From Streptosporangiaceae bacterium (GTDB lineage: Bacteria > Actinomycetota > Actinomycetes > Streptosporangiales > Streptosporangiaceae): DNA of 18,827 nt. This document shows positions 6,175-14,650 of this stretch, in pieces. The translations under genes and the position numbers were made by a program. The notes below the pieces were generated by a model that was not told the DNA's origin, ran no database searches, and was given only the letters and a program-made list of their open reading frames with translations. The stretch is from contig JASHOI010000457.1 in NCBI GenBank assembly GCA_030041195.1, forward strand, positions 1 through 18,827, given 5' to 3'. Numbering within the stretch: position 1 is the stretch's first letter; each line of letters starts with the position of its first letter.

Positions 6175-8367
6175 GTGGACCTGACGCAGTTCGAGACCAG
6201 CGGCGGAGTACGGGTGAGCCGCGCCGCAACACCGTTTGAACCCGCCCTGCTCGAGGAGATCACCCGGCAGGTCGAGGCCCGCCGGGGCGGCGTGCTCAGC
6301 TCCGGAATGGAGTACCCGGGACGGTACAGCCGGTGGCACATGGCCTACGTGGACCCGTGCGTCGAGCTGGTCGCGCGCGGCCGGCGGCTCACCGCGACCG
6401 CGCTGAACGACCGCGGCCGGTGCCTGTTGCCGGTGATAGGTGACGCGATGCGCCGGGCCGGTGATGAGGTCGAGCCTGGCGCGCCAGCCCAGGTCGAGGT
6501 GGCCGTCCCGGAGCCCGAGGGCACGTTCACCGAGGAGGAGCGGAGCCGGCGGCCGACGGTGTTCTCTGCGCTGCGCCAGATCATCGCCGCGTTCTCCGGG
6601 CCGGACCCGCACCTGGGCCTTTACGGCGCGTTCGGGTACGACCTGGCGTTCCAGTTCGAGCCGGTGCGGCTCCGGCACGCCAGGCCGGCCGGCCAGCGCG
6701 ACCTCGTGCTGCACCTGCCCGACCGGCTGTACGTGCTGGACCGCAAGCGGGAGACCGCGACCTGCTACAGCTACGAGTTCGAGGTGGCCGGGGCGTCGAC
6801 CGAGGGCCTGCGCCGATCCGTTGACCAGCCGGTGGCAGACGAGATGGGGGAGGGGCGGCCCGTTAAGGCCACTGAACTTCCCGAGGAACCTAGGCCAGGC
6901 TCGTTCGCGCGGGTCGTGGAGCAGGCTCGGGAACGGTTCGCGCGCGGGGACCTGTTCGAGGTCGTGCCCAGTCACGTCTTCCACGGGACCTGCGGCTCGC
7001 CGGCCGCCTTTTACGAGCGGCTGCGGCGGCGCAACCCGGCGCCGTATGAGTTCTTCCTCAACCTGGGCCAGGGCGAGTATCTGGTCGGTGCGTCCCCGGA
7101 GATGTACGTGCGGGTGACCGGTGACCGGGTGGAGACCTGCCCGATCTCCGGGACCATCGCACGCGGCGGCGACGCGCTGGCCGATGCCGAGAACATCCGC
7201 GCGCTGCTGACGTCGGCCAAGGAGGAGTCCGAGCTGACCATGTGCACCGACGTGGACCGCAACGACAAGTCCCGGGTGTGCGAGCCGGGCAGCGTCAAGG
7301 TGATCGGCCGGCGCCAGATCGAGATCTACAGCAGGCTGATCCACACCGTGGACCACGTGGAGGGGCGGCTGCGGCCCGGTTTCGACGCGCTGGACGCGTT
7401 CCTGACCCACATGTGGGCGGTGACCGTGACCGGCGCGCCCAAGACCTGGGCCATGCAGTTCATCGAGGACCACGAGGACCGCCCGCGGCGCTGGTACGGC
7501 GGCGCGGTCGGGATGATCGGCTTCGACGGTGGCATGAACACCGGGCTCACGCTGCGCACCGCGCACATCAGCGGCGGGGTTGCCGCGGTCCGGGCCGGGG
7601 CGACGCTGCTGTTCGATTCGGACCCGGCGTCGGAAGAACGGGAGACCCACCTGAAGGCCAGGGCGCTGCTGGAGACGCTGTGCGAGACGCAGGCCCCCGC
7701 CGAGGAGCCGGAACGGGTCGCCGAGGTGCCCGGGGCAGGCATGAAGGTACTCCTGGTCGACCACCAGGACTCGTTCGTGCACACGCTGGCGGGCTACTTC
7801 CGCGAGGCTGGCGCGGAGGTGACCACGCTGCGGGCCGGGTTCGACCCGGCGCTGCTCGACCGCTACCGGCCCGGCCTCGTGGTGCTCTCGCCGGGCCCCG
7901 GCAGGCCCTCGGACTTCGGCTGCGACGCGCTGCTGACCGCGCTTGACGACCGGGGCATCGCCGCGTTCGGCGTGTGCCTCGGGCTGCAGGCGATGGTGGA
8001 GCACGCGGGCGGGCAGCTCGGCCTGCTGGCCGAACCGGTGCACGGCAAGCCGGGGACCGTGCGGGTGCTCGGCGGGCCGGCCGCCTCCGGCCTGCTGGCC
8101 GGCCTTCCGGCCGAGTTCACCGCCGGGCGGTATCACTCGCTGCACGCCGTTCCGGCCGGGGTCGGGAGCGGGTTCTCGGTCACCGCGGTCACCCCCGACG
8201 GGGTGGTGATGGCGATCGAGGACGAGGCGGCCGGGCGGTGGGGGGTGCAGTTCCACCCGGAGTCGATCCTCACCGCGTCCGGCCGGGCCGGCCATCGGGT
8301 GATCGGGAACGTGCTGCGGCTGGCCCGGGCGCGGTCGCGGGACGAGGCCCTCAGCACCATGCACTAG
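6175..8367 (+). CDS. trpEG: Anthranilate synthase, fused TrpE-TrpG (component I and glutamine amidotransferase)
   Basis: A 730-residue bifunctional anthranilate synthase converting chorismate and glutamine to anthranilate, the first committed step to tryptophan. The TrpE half (about 1-515) carries the chorismate-binding core: PYEFFLNLG, CPISGTIARG (322-331), VDRNDKSRV (about 360) and TVTGAPKTW (about 418). The TrpG half starts at Met523 (MKVLLVDHQDSFVHTL) and has the full amidotransferase triad: Cys601 (GVCLG), His694 and Glu696 (FHPES). The N-terminal block LSSGMEYPGRYSRW is typical of the fused clade also found in Streptomyces and Rhizobium. GTG 6175 is chosen because GAGGGG (6164-6169) lies 5 nt upstream; a TTG at 6130 falls inside the terminator. 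Expression is probably controlled by the attenuator. The stop codon overlaps that of the convergent permease. Some fused copies serve secondary metabolism, but the trp attenuator argues for tryptophan supply. Confidence 0.96.
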   Translation: MDLTQFETSGGVRVSRAATPFEPALLEEITRQVEARRGGVLSSGMEYPGRYSRWHMAYVDPCVELVARGRRLTATALNDRGRCLLPVIGDAMRRAGDEVEPGAPAQVEVAVPEPEGTFTEEERSRRPTVFSALRQIIAAFSGPDPHLGLYGAFGYDLAFQFEPVRLRHARPAGQRDLVLHLPDRLYVLDRKRETATCYSYEFEVAGASTEGLRRSVDQPVADEMGEGRPVKATELPEEPRPGSFARVVEQARERFARGDLFEVVPSHVFHGTCGSPAAFYERLRRRNPAPYEFFLNLGQGEYLVGASPEMYVRVTGDRVETCPISGTIARGGDALADAENIRALLTSAKEESELTMCTDVDRNDKSRVCEPGSVKVIGRRQIEIYSRLIHTVDHVEGRLRPGFDALDAFLTHMWAVTVTGAPKTWAMQFIEDHEDRPRRWYGGAVGMIGFDGGMNTGLTLRTAHISGGVAAVRAGATLLFDSDPASEERETHLKARALLETLCETQAPAEEPERVAEVPGAGMKVLLVDHQDSFVHTLAGYFREAGAEVTTLRAGFDPALLDRYRPGLVVLSPGPGRPSDFGCDALLTALDDRGIAAFGVCLGLQAMVEHAGGQLGLLAEPVHGKPGTVRVLGGPAASGLLAGLPAEFTAGRYHSLHAVPAGVGSGFSVTAVTPDGVVMAIEDEAAGRWGVQFHPESILTASGRAGHRVIGNVLRLARARSRDEALSTMH

Positions 8368-9971
8368 CTCGGCTGCGTGCCGACCTGAACGATCTCGCCG
8401 TCCTCGGTCAGCGCAACCTCGCTCTGCATCTCGCCGCGGAAGAACCCGGGCCTGAGCTTGCGCTCGGTCAGCATCCAGACCAGCCCGGCCAGCGCGGTCA
8501 CGATGCCGATCGACAGCACGCCGCCGATCCGCCAGTGCGGGGCGAACGGCATCAGCCAGGTGGTGTCGCTGTTGGTTGAGTTGCAGTAGTAGTAGATGCT
8601 CCAGCCGAGCAGGGCGAACAGCATGATCCCCGACAGCAGCGGCATCAGCCCTCGCAGGAAGAAGTCCTTGGCGCTGCGCAGCAGCACCCGGCGGTAGAAC
8701 CAGGTGCAGGCGAAGCCGGTGATGCCGAGGTACACCGCGACGAAGAAGGTGCAGCCGGTCACCGCGTCCCCGATGATGTCCCCGCCCGAGACGAAGTTGA
8801 GCACCACATACATCACGATGGAGACCGCCGAGAACGAGATCGTGGAGAAGGTCGGGGTCAGGTAGCGCGGGTGGATCCGGCCGAAGATCGCGGGCAGCGC
8901 CTTGTGGAACGCCATCGACACCGTGGTCCGGGCGTTCGGCAGGATCGTGGTCTGTGTGGTGCCGACCGCGGAGCTGAGCACCATCAGCAGCAGCAGCCGG
9001 GTGAAGATGGTGCCGATGACCGAGCTGCCGAACACCGCCGTGCCGAGCACCGACAGCACGTCGCCCTCGTGGTTCGGGTTGGTGAGCCCGATGCCTTTGC
9101 TGCCGACGCCGGCGAAGGCCTGCACCGACGTGGTGGTCAGCGCGTAAATGACCAGCAGCAGCACGGTGGCGACGACGCCCGCGTTGCCGGGGACGCGACG
9201 CGAGTCCTTGGTCTCCTCGTTCACCGACACCGTGGTGTCCCAGCCCCAGTAGACGAACACCATCAGCAGCATGCCGGCCACGAACGCGCTGACGCTGTGC
9301 AGCTGGAACGGGTTGAACCAGCTCCACGAGACCGCCAGGTGGCCGGCGGGCGCTGAGCCGGTGCCGAGCCTGACCAGCGCGGTCACCGACAGCACCGCCA
9401 GCATCAGCACCTCGATGACGACCAGGGCCACCTGAGTCCTGGCCGACACCTGGATGCCGCGGTAGCACATGTAGGTAAGCACCACGAGGAAGGCGATGCC
9501 GACCAGCAGCACCCACGGGCTGGTCGCGTTGCCGCCGATGGCGTCGAGCCCCAGGAACAGGAACACGTACTGGCCGGCGATCTGCGCGTAGCTCGCCATG
9601 CCGAGCAGGTCGGCGGCGATCGTGCCCCAGCCGCCGGCGAACCAGCCGGTCTTCGGCCCGAGTGCGCGGGCAGCCCAGATGAAGCTGCTGCCGCAGTCGG
9701 GGTCGGCGTAGTTCATCTCCTTGTTGGCCCAGGAGGAGAAGAACATCGGGATGAACGCGAGCAGCACGATCAGCGGCGTCTGCACGCCGACCACGAGCAC
9801 GACGAAGCCGAGCGTCGCGGCCAGGCTGTAGGCCGGCGCGGTTGACGCGATGCCCATCGCCGTGCTCTGCAGGTAGCCGAGCGCCCCGTCCTTCAGGCCG
9901 CGCGCCGAAGCGCCCGGAGCGGCGGTCTGCTCGACGTCGGCTCGCAGCGCCTCCGATGCCTCGGATCCCAT
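8364..9971 (-). CDS. APC superfamily amino acid permease
   Basis: A 535-residue integral membrane transporter of the amino acid-polyamine-organocation superfamily. The N-terminal block (GLKDGALGYLQSTAMGIAST) followed by AYSLAATLGFVV is the TM1 signature region, and about twelve hydrophobic segments follow. Both ends are hydrophilic, with the C-terminal tail after RPGFFRGE. ATG 9971 is chosen because AGGAGGA (9976-9982 on the minus strand) lies just upstream; the frame extends to 10013 without a better site. The gene lies 146 nt downstream of the PucR-type regulator on the same strand, so the regulator may control it. A short inverted repeat ACCA-AA-TGGT (10056-10065) in that gap could be an operator, though it is weak evidence. 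The substrate is unknown; adjacency to trpEG is not evidence for tryptophan because the genes converge. Its TAG stop shares CTAG (8364-8367) with trpEG. Confidence 0.92.
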   Translation of the reverse strand: MGSEASEALRADVEQTAAPGASARGLKDGALGYLQSTAMGIASTAPAYSLAATLGFVVLVVGVQTPLIVLLAFIPMFFSSWANKEMNYADPDCGSSFIWAARALGPKTGWFAGGWGTIAADLLGMASYAQIAGQYVFLFLGLDAIGGNATSPWVLLVGIAFLVVLTYMCYRGIQVSARTQVALVVIEVLMLAVLSVTALVRLGTGSAPAGHLAVSWSWFNPFQLHSVSAFVAGMLLMVFVYWGWDTTVSVNEETKDSRRVPGNAGVVATVLLLVIYALTTTSVQAFAGVGSKGIGLTNPNHEGDVLSVLGTAVFGSSVIGTIFTRLLLLMVLSSAVGTTQTTILPNARTTVSMAFHKALPAIFGRIHPRYLTPTFSTISFSAVSIVMYVVLNFVSGGDIIGDAVTGCTFFVAVYLGITGFACTWFYRRVLLRSAKDFFLRGLMPLLSGIMLFALLGWSIYYYCNSTNSDTTWLMPFAPHWRIGGVLSIGIVTALAGLVWMLTERKLRPGFFRGEMQSEVALTEDGEIVQVGTQPS

Positions 9972-10117
9972 GATCGTCCTCCTGAGGTTCAGGACCAGCC
10001 CAGGTCTGCTCAACTATCGGGCGGCCGGGCATGGATGGGAAAGAGACATGTTGTAACCAAATGGTGCTTTCGTCATACAGTCTGTCGGCCCGCGCGCGGG
10101 GCCGGGACGGATCTGCC

Positions 10118-11152
10118 TCAGTCGTCGAGCAGCCGCCACGTGGTCAGGGCGACCCTGGCCCGGGTCAGCCCGGTGGGGGCGGTGAGGTCGATGCCCAGAG
10201 CCTTCCCGATCTGCTCGACACGGCGGGCGACGCTGGTGTGGTGCAGGTGCAGCAGGTCAGCGGCGCGGCGCAGAGAGCCGGCGGCGCAGTAGACGTCCAG
10301 CGTTTCCAGGTCCTCCTGGCTGCGGGCGATGCGGGTGATCGCGGCCACGTCGGCGTTGTCGCGCGCGGTGCCGGAGGGTATCTCTGCCAGCAGCGCCAGC
10401 GCGCCGAGGTCGCCGTAGCGCAGGACCGGCTCGCGTGGGCTGGTGAAGCGCAGGGCGGTGCGTGCCTCTCGCCAGGACCGGTCAGGGCTCTCCGCGCCGC
10501 CGATGCCCGCACGCACGCCGACCGGGAACCTGTCCAGGTCGATGGTGGTGGCCAGGATGACGCCCGCGTCGGCTAGCGGTGCCGCCTTCACCGGGCGGGC
10601 CGGGCAGACCAGGCCGCTGACCTGGTCGAGCGGAAGCCGCGTCCGCACGGCGGCGACACGGACCGGCAGGCCGGCGGCGAAGCCCAGCAGCCGCAGCGCC
10701 CGGGTCCTGGCCGCGTCCTCGGTATCGCCGCTGATCACTAGCTCGACGAGGGCCGGGTCGGCCATCGTGGTGCGGGCCGGGCCATACCGCTCGACGACCG
10801 CCGCGACCGCGATCGCGAGCCGGTCCAGCAGCACATCATCGAGCGGTCCCGGCGGGCCGGGCCGCTCCAGCCACGCCGCGCCGATCTCCTCCTCGTCCAG
10901 CGTGATGGCCACCGTGCTGGACGCGGCCGCCGGCGGTGCGGTGGCCTGCCCGCCGTCGGATGACATGCGGATCGCCTGGCCCGTGCCGTCCAGACGGATG
11001 CCGGCGACGCACTCGGCCAGGCCCGCCGACGCCCGGGCGAGCGCCGGGAGGTCCACCCGCCGGCGCATCAGCGTGTCGTAGAACGCGACGACGCGAATCG
11101 CGCCCCCGGCTTGCGGGTCCAGGTGCGACAGCCGCGCGGCCAGTGCCTCCAC
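10118..11152 (-). CDS. PucR/CdaR-type helix-turn-helix transcriptional regulator
   Basis: A 344-residue regulator whose C-terminal 60 residues match the PucR-type helix-turn-helix: LDVYCAAGSLRRAADLLHLH, then HTSVARRVEQIGKALGIDLT. The N-terminal and middle parts (VVAFYDTLMRRRVDLPAL and onward) look like the sensor and GGDEF-like regions of this family, but I see no defined ligand motif. GTG 11152 gives the expected N-terminus (VEALAARLSHLDPQAG); the ribosome binding site is weak. The same frame stays open far upstream antisense to the MFS gene, which I treat as a GC-rich artefact. It is divergent from the MFS-hydrolase pair with a 90-bp gap and precedes the APC permease on its own strand. Such regulators often control neighbouring transport or catabolic genes, so control of either unit is a reasonable inference. 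Confidence 0.85.
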   Translation of the reverse strand: MEALAARLSHLDPQAGGAIRVVAFYDTLMRRRVDLPALARASAGLAECVAGIRLDGTGQAIRMSSDGGQATAPPAAASSTVAITLDEEEIGAAWLERPGPPGPLDDVLLDRLAIAVAAVVERYGPARTTMADPALVELVISGDTEDAARTRALRLLGFAAGLPVRVAAVRTRLPLDQVSGLVCPARPVKAAPLADAGVILATTIDLDRFPVGVRAGIGGAESPDRSWREARTALRFTSPREPVLRYGDLGALALLAEIPSGTARDNADVAAITRIARSQEDLETLDVYCAAGSLRRAADLLHLHHTSVARRVEQIGKALGIDLTAPTGLTRARVALTTWRLLDD

Positions 11153-11233
11153 AACACCGAAGCATAGGCGCGCCGACCGGTGCGCAAACGGCGGGGAATG
11201 CCCGACGACTGGCGGACGACTCCGGGAGCGGCG

Positions 11234-11244
11234 ATCGTAACGAT
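11234..11244. promoter_or_regulatory. Short perfect palindrome at the MFS transporter start, possible operator
   Basis: ATCGT-A-ACGAT is an exact 11-bp inverted repeat covering the first bases of the MFS start codon (ATG 11243), in the divergent gap facing the PucR-type gene. A bound protein would block initiation there. The arms are only 5 bp and could arise by chance. Confidence 0.25.
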
Positions 11245-12865
11245 GGACAGCATGAATCACTACGAAGGTGTCAGCACCGGGCCGGGCTCGCGCGGGGGCG
11301 TCACGCGCCGCCGTCAGATCATCCTGGCCGTCGTCCTGCTCTCGGTCCTCGTCGTCTCGATGGACAACTCGATCCTCTACGTCGCCCTCAAGACCCTGGC
11401 GGAGCGGCCGCCGACCGGGCTGGGGGCGAGCCAGAGCCAGCTCCAGTGGGCGGTTGACGCCTACATCCTGGCCTTCGCCGCCCTGCTGCTGTCCGCCGGC
11501 GTGCTGGGTAACCGGGTGGGGCACAAGCGGGTGCTGCTGACCGGGCTGACCTGTTTCGGGGTCTTCTCGGCCCTGTCGGCGTTCTCCAGGAACTCCGGCG
11601 AACTGATCGCCTGCCGCGCGGTGCTGGGGATCGCGGCGGCGCTCATCATGCCGCCCACCCTGGCGATCGTGACCCGGGTCTTCCCCGGCGAGGGCCGCGC
11701 CAAGGCCATCGGCATCTGGTCGGCGGTCGTTGGCGCCGCGACGGCCATCGGCCCGATCGTCGCGGGGGCGCTGCTCGGGAGCTTCTGGTGGGGCTCGGTG
11801 TTCCTGGTCAACGTGCCCGTCGTGGCCGTGGTCGTGCCGGCCATCTGGTTCGGTGTGCCCGGGTCCGCCGAGCGTGAGCGCCGCCGCCTGGACCCGGCGG
11901 GGGTCGCCCTGGCCACCGCCGGGCTGGTGGCCGTCGTCTACGGCGTGATCCGGGCCGGTGACCTGGACTCGTGGACCACGCCCGAGGCGTACGCGCCGAT
12001 CGCCGGCGGCCTGCTCCTGCTCGGCGCCTTCGCCCTCTATGAGCGCCGGGTCAGCCAGCCGACCCTTGACGTCCGCTACTTCCGCGACAGGCGGTTCACC
12101 GCGTCGGTGGTGGCACTCCTGATGCTGTCCTTCGCGATGCTCGGCACGGTCTTCGGCATGACCTTCTACATCCAGAGCATCAAGGGCTACACCGCGCTGC
12201 AGACCGGCGTGTGCCTCCTGCCGCTGGCCGCCGCGACGATCCTCTTCGCGCCGCGGGCGCCGATCCTGGTGCGCCGCTTCGGCGAACGCGCCGTCACCGT
12301 GGCCGGCCTGCTGCTGGTCGCCCTGGCCATGCTCGGGCTGGCCGCGCTGGGCGCCGCGACGACGATCTGGTACTTCGAGCTGATCATGTTCGTCTTCGGA
12401 GCCGGTATGGCGCACGTGATCACGCCGGTCACCGCGCAGATGGTCGCCGCCATGCCCGCGGACCAGGCCGGCACCAGCTCGGCCGTGAACAACACCTTCC
12501 GTCAGGTCGGCAGCGCGCTGGGCACCGCCATACTTGGCTCGATCCTCGCCACCGGCTACCGCGGCCGGATCGGGCCCGACCTGAAGCTCCTGCCGGCCTC
12601 GCTCCGGGCTCCGGCGGAATCGTCGATCACCGGCACCCTGCAGGTGCTGCGGGCGATCGGCGGGCCGGCCCGGGTGTACATCACGCCGGCCGAGAACGCC
12701 TTCATGCACGCCATGCACGCCGCCTCGGCGGCCGGCGCCATCGCCGTATTCGTCGCGGCCGTCGTCGTCTTTTTCCTCGCGCCGCCACGAACGGCGGCCG
12801 GAAGCAGCCGTTTGGAGTCACGGCAAGACGTGCCGGCCCGCGCCATGGCGGACACCCAGCGATGA
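11243..12865 (+). CDS. MFS drug/metabolite exporter, DHA2-like (14 TM)
   Basis: A 540-residue major facilitator superfamily transporter of the DHA2 (EmrB/QacA-like) type, predicted to export small molecules using the proton gradient. After a charged cytosolic start (VTRRRQ) the first membrane helix runs to SMDNSILYVAL, where the Asp in TM1 is typical of DHA2 exporters. Motif A appears as GNRVGHKRVLLT (89-100), and GPIVAGALLG resembles the antiporter motif C. About fourteen hydrophobic segments fit the subfamily, and the C-terminal tail is short and basic. ATG 11243 is used; in-frame ATG 11252 is the alternative, and neither has a strong Shine-Dalgarno. The stop overlaps the next start by ATGA, implying translational coupling to the hydrolase. 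The substrate is unknown. Confidence 0.93.
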   Translation: MDSMNHYEGVSTGPGSRGGVTRRRQIILAVVLLSVLVVSMDNSILYVALKTLAERPPTGLGASQSQLQWAVDAYILAFAALLLSAGVLGNRVGHKRVLLTGLTCFGVFSALSAFSRNSGELIACRAVLGIAAALIMPPTLAIVTRVFPGEGRAKAIGIWSAVVGAATAIGPIVAGALLGSFWWGSVFLVNVPVVAVVVPAIWFGVPGSAERERRRLDPAGVALATAGLVAVVYGVIRAGDLDSWTTPEAYAPIAGGLLLLGAFALYERRVSQPTLDVRYFRDRRFTASVVALLMLSFAMLGTVFGMTFYIQSIKGYTALQTGVCLLPLAAATILFAPRAPILVRRFGERAVTVAGLLLVALAMLGLAALGAATTIWYFELIMFVFGAGMAHVITPVTAQMVAAMPADQAGTSSAVNNTFRQVGSALGTAILGSILATGYRGRIGPDLKLLPASLRAPAESSITGTLQVLRAIGGPARVYITPAENAFMHAMHAASAAGAIAVFVAAVVVFFLAPPRTAAGSSRLESRQDVPARAMADTQR

Positions 12866-13794
12866 ACCACCCGGAGACCGTGACTGCGAGGATGGCTGCC
12901 ATGGATCCCGAACTGGAGGCCTTCCTGCCGCTGTTCCCCCGGGCCGACCTGACCGACCCGGCCGCCGACCGCGAGACCTTCGCCGAGCTGGCCAGCGCGA
13001 TCCCGGCACCGGACACAGCGGGCATGGAAGTCGACGACGTCACGGTGCCCGCCGAATCGGACGTGCCGGTGCGGATCTACCGCCCGGGGCTGACCCCGGG
13101 CGGCATCGTCTGGCTGCACGGCGGCGGGTTCGTCCTGGGCAACCGGGACACCGAGCACCCTTGGGCTGCCCGCCTGGCATGCCTGTCCGGCACGGCGGTG
13201 GTCTCGGTGGGCTATCGGCTGGCCCCCGAGCATCCGTTCCCGGCCGCCCTGGACGACGCCTGCGCCGTGCTCACGTGGACCGCCGGGCACGCGGCCGAGC
13301 TCGGCATCGACCCGGCGCGGATCGCGGTCGGCGGGCACAGCGCCGGCGGAAACCTCGCTGCCGCGGTGACGCTGCGGGCACGTGACGAGCAGGGGCCGCC
13401 GATCCGGTTCCAGCTGCTGAACCAGCCCGGGCTCGACGACCGGCAGGAGACCTGGTCGCAGCGCCACTTCACCGATACGCCCTGGTGGAAGCGCGACACG
13501 GCCGCTACGTCATGGCGGCACTACCTGGGCTCCGCGCCCGCCACGCCGTATGCCGCGCCGGCCCGGGCCGCCGACCTGTCGGGCCTGCCGCCCGCCTATA
13601 TCGCCACCGCGGAATTCGACCCGAACCGCGACGAGGGCATCGGCTACGCGCTGCGCCTGCTGCAGGCGGGCGTGCCGGTCGAGCTGCACCAGTGGCCCGG
13701 CACCTTCCACGGCTCGCAGGCGATCTTGTCCGCCGAGGTCTCGCAGCTCCAGAACGCAGAGATCGCCGCCGTGCTGCGCCGCGCCCTGGCCTAG
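12862..13794 (+). CDS. Alpha/beta hydrolase, hormone-sensitive lipase (HSL/GDXG) family esterase
   Basis: A 310-residue cytosolic serine hydrolase of the HSL family. The oxyanion motif HGGGF is at 86-90, the nucleophile elbow GHSAGGN has Ser160, and the likely acid and base are Asp253 (EFDPNRDEG) and His283 (TFHGS), so the triad is complete. Length and motif spacing match bacterial HSL-type carboxylesterases. It starts within the stop codon of the MFS exporter (ATGA, 12862-12865), so the two are almost certainly co-translated. An esterase coupled to an exporter suggests deacylation of the exported or related compound, but that is inference. The natural substrate is not evident. The last codon is followed by 54 nt before thyX, with no obvious terminator. 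Confidence 0.94.
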   Translation: MNHPETVTARMAAMDPELEAFLPLFPRADLTDPAADRETFAELASAIPAPDTAGMEVDDVTVPAESDVPVRIYRPGLTPGGIVWLHGGGFVLGNRDTEHPWAARLACLSGTAVVSVGYRLAPEHPFPAALDDACAVLTWTAGHAAELGIDPARIAVGGHSAGGNLAAAVTLRARDEQGPPIRFQLLNQPGLDDRQETWSQRHFTDTPWWKRDTAATSWRHYLGSAPATPYAAPARAADLSGLPPAYIATAEFDPNRDEGIGYALRLLQAGVPVELHQWPGTFHGSQAILSAEVSQLQNAEIAAVLRRALA

Positions 13795-13848
13795 TGACGT
13801 ACCTCACCCGCCGGCCACTGTCGGCGTCCAGCAGTAAGGTGCCGTGGC

Positions 13849-14637
13849 ATGAAGAGCGTGCAGCCCGAGGTGTTCCTCGTCGCCCGTCCGGAACTCGACT
13901 ACGACCAGATCGCCGCCTATCTGCGTGAGGTAGGCGGGGAGAAGTGGCTGGAGAAGCTGGACCGCGGCCACCTGGACAACGACGCGCTGAACCTGGCCGA
14001 GTTCGGCGGGAGGCTTTGCTACCGCTCGTGGGAGCCCGGGCTCAACCCGAACGTAACCCGGGTAAGAGCCGACCAGGACAAGTACCTGGAGAACATCCTG
14101 TCCAGCGCGCACGGCTCGGTGCTCGAGCACGTCAGCTTCAGCTTCGTGCTGCATAACATCTCACGGGTGGCCAGCCACGAGCTGGTTAGGCACCGGCCGG
14201 GGGTGGCGATCTCACAGGAGTCGCTGCGGTTCGTGCGGCTGGCGGACATCCCGTTCTGGTTCCCGGACTGGGCCCAGGCCGACGCCGAGCTGATGAAGCG
14301 GGCCACCGCTCTGCTGGAGCAGATGGAGGAGTTCCAGCGCTGGATGGCCGGGCACTTCGGGCTCGATGACGAGGGGGTCCCGTTCCACGAGAAGAAGCAC
14401 AAGACCTCGTTCATGCGCCGGCTCGCGCCGGACGGGGTGGCCACCGGCTTGCTATGGACGGCGAACGTCCGGACCCTGCGGCACACGATCGAGGCGCGGA
14501 CCGACCCCGGTGCCGAGGAGGAGATCCGGCTGGTGTTCGGCAAGATCGCCGAGCTGGTGCGGGCCGAGGCCCCGGCGCTGTTCGGCGACTACACCGTGAC
14601 CGACGGCGCGTGGATACCGCAGTGGCGAAAGGTGTGA
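13849..14637 (+). CDS. thyX: Flavin-dependent thymidylate synthase, ThyX family (variant signature)
   Basis: A 262-residue ThyX-family protein; ThyX makes dTMP from dUMP using FAD and methylene-tetrahydrofolate. Supporting blocks are CYRSW (57-61), HGSVLEHVSFSFVLHNISR (88-106) and the C-terminal NVRTLRHTIEARTD plus AEEEIR. The ThyX motif begins RHR at 114-116 but continues PGVAISQESLR instead of the usual HFSYSQLSQR. It therefore has one extra residue and lacks the Ser three places after RHR, although the SQxS element (122-125) is kept. This looks like a divergent ThyX subgroup rather than a broken gene. ATG 13849 has AAGGTG (13836-13841) upstream; TAAGGT there could alternatively be a -10 element. 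Whether it is the cell's main thymidylate synthase cannot be told without the rest of the genome. Confidence 0.93.
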   Translation: MKSVQPEVFLVARPELDYDQIAAYLREVGGEKWLEKLDRGHLDNDALNLAEFGGRLCYRSWEPGLNPNVTRVRADQDKYLENILSSAHGSVLEHVSFSFVLHNISRVASHELVRHRPGVAISQESLRFVRLADIPFWFPDWAQADAELMKRATALLEQMEEFQRWMAGHFGLDDEGVPFHEKKHKTSFMRRLAPDGVATGLLWTANVRTLRHTIEARTDPGAEEEIRLVFGKIAELVRAEAPALFGDYTVTDGAWIPQWRKV

Positions 14638-14650
14638 GAGTGTTTGCCGC

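Noticed and set aside
6013..10032. Very long minus-strand open frame (over 1300 codons) spanning trpEG and the permease
   Set aside because: It is antisense to two clearly identified genes in a GC-rich genome where wrong frames stay open; its composition is Arg/Pro/Gly-rich and matches no family.
11153..12718. Upstream extension of the PucR-type regulator frame antisense to the MFS gene
   Set aside because: The regulator's family-like sequence begins near GTG 11152; the rest is a shadow of the MFS transporter.
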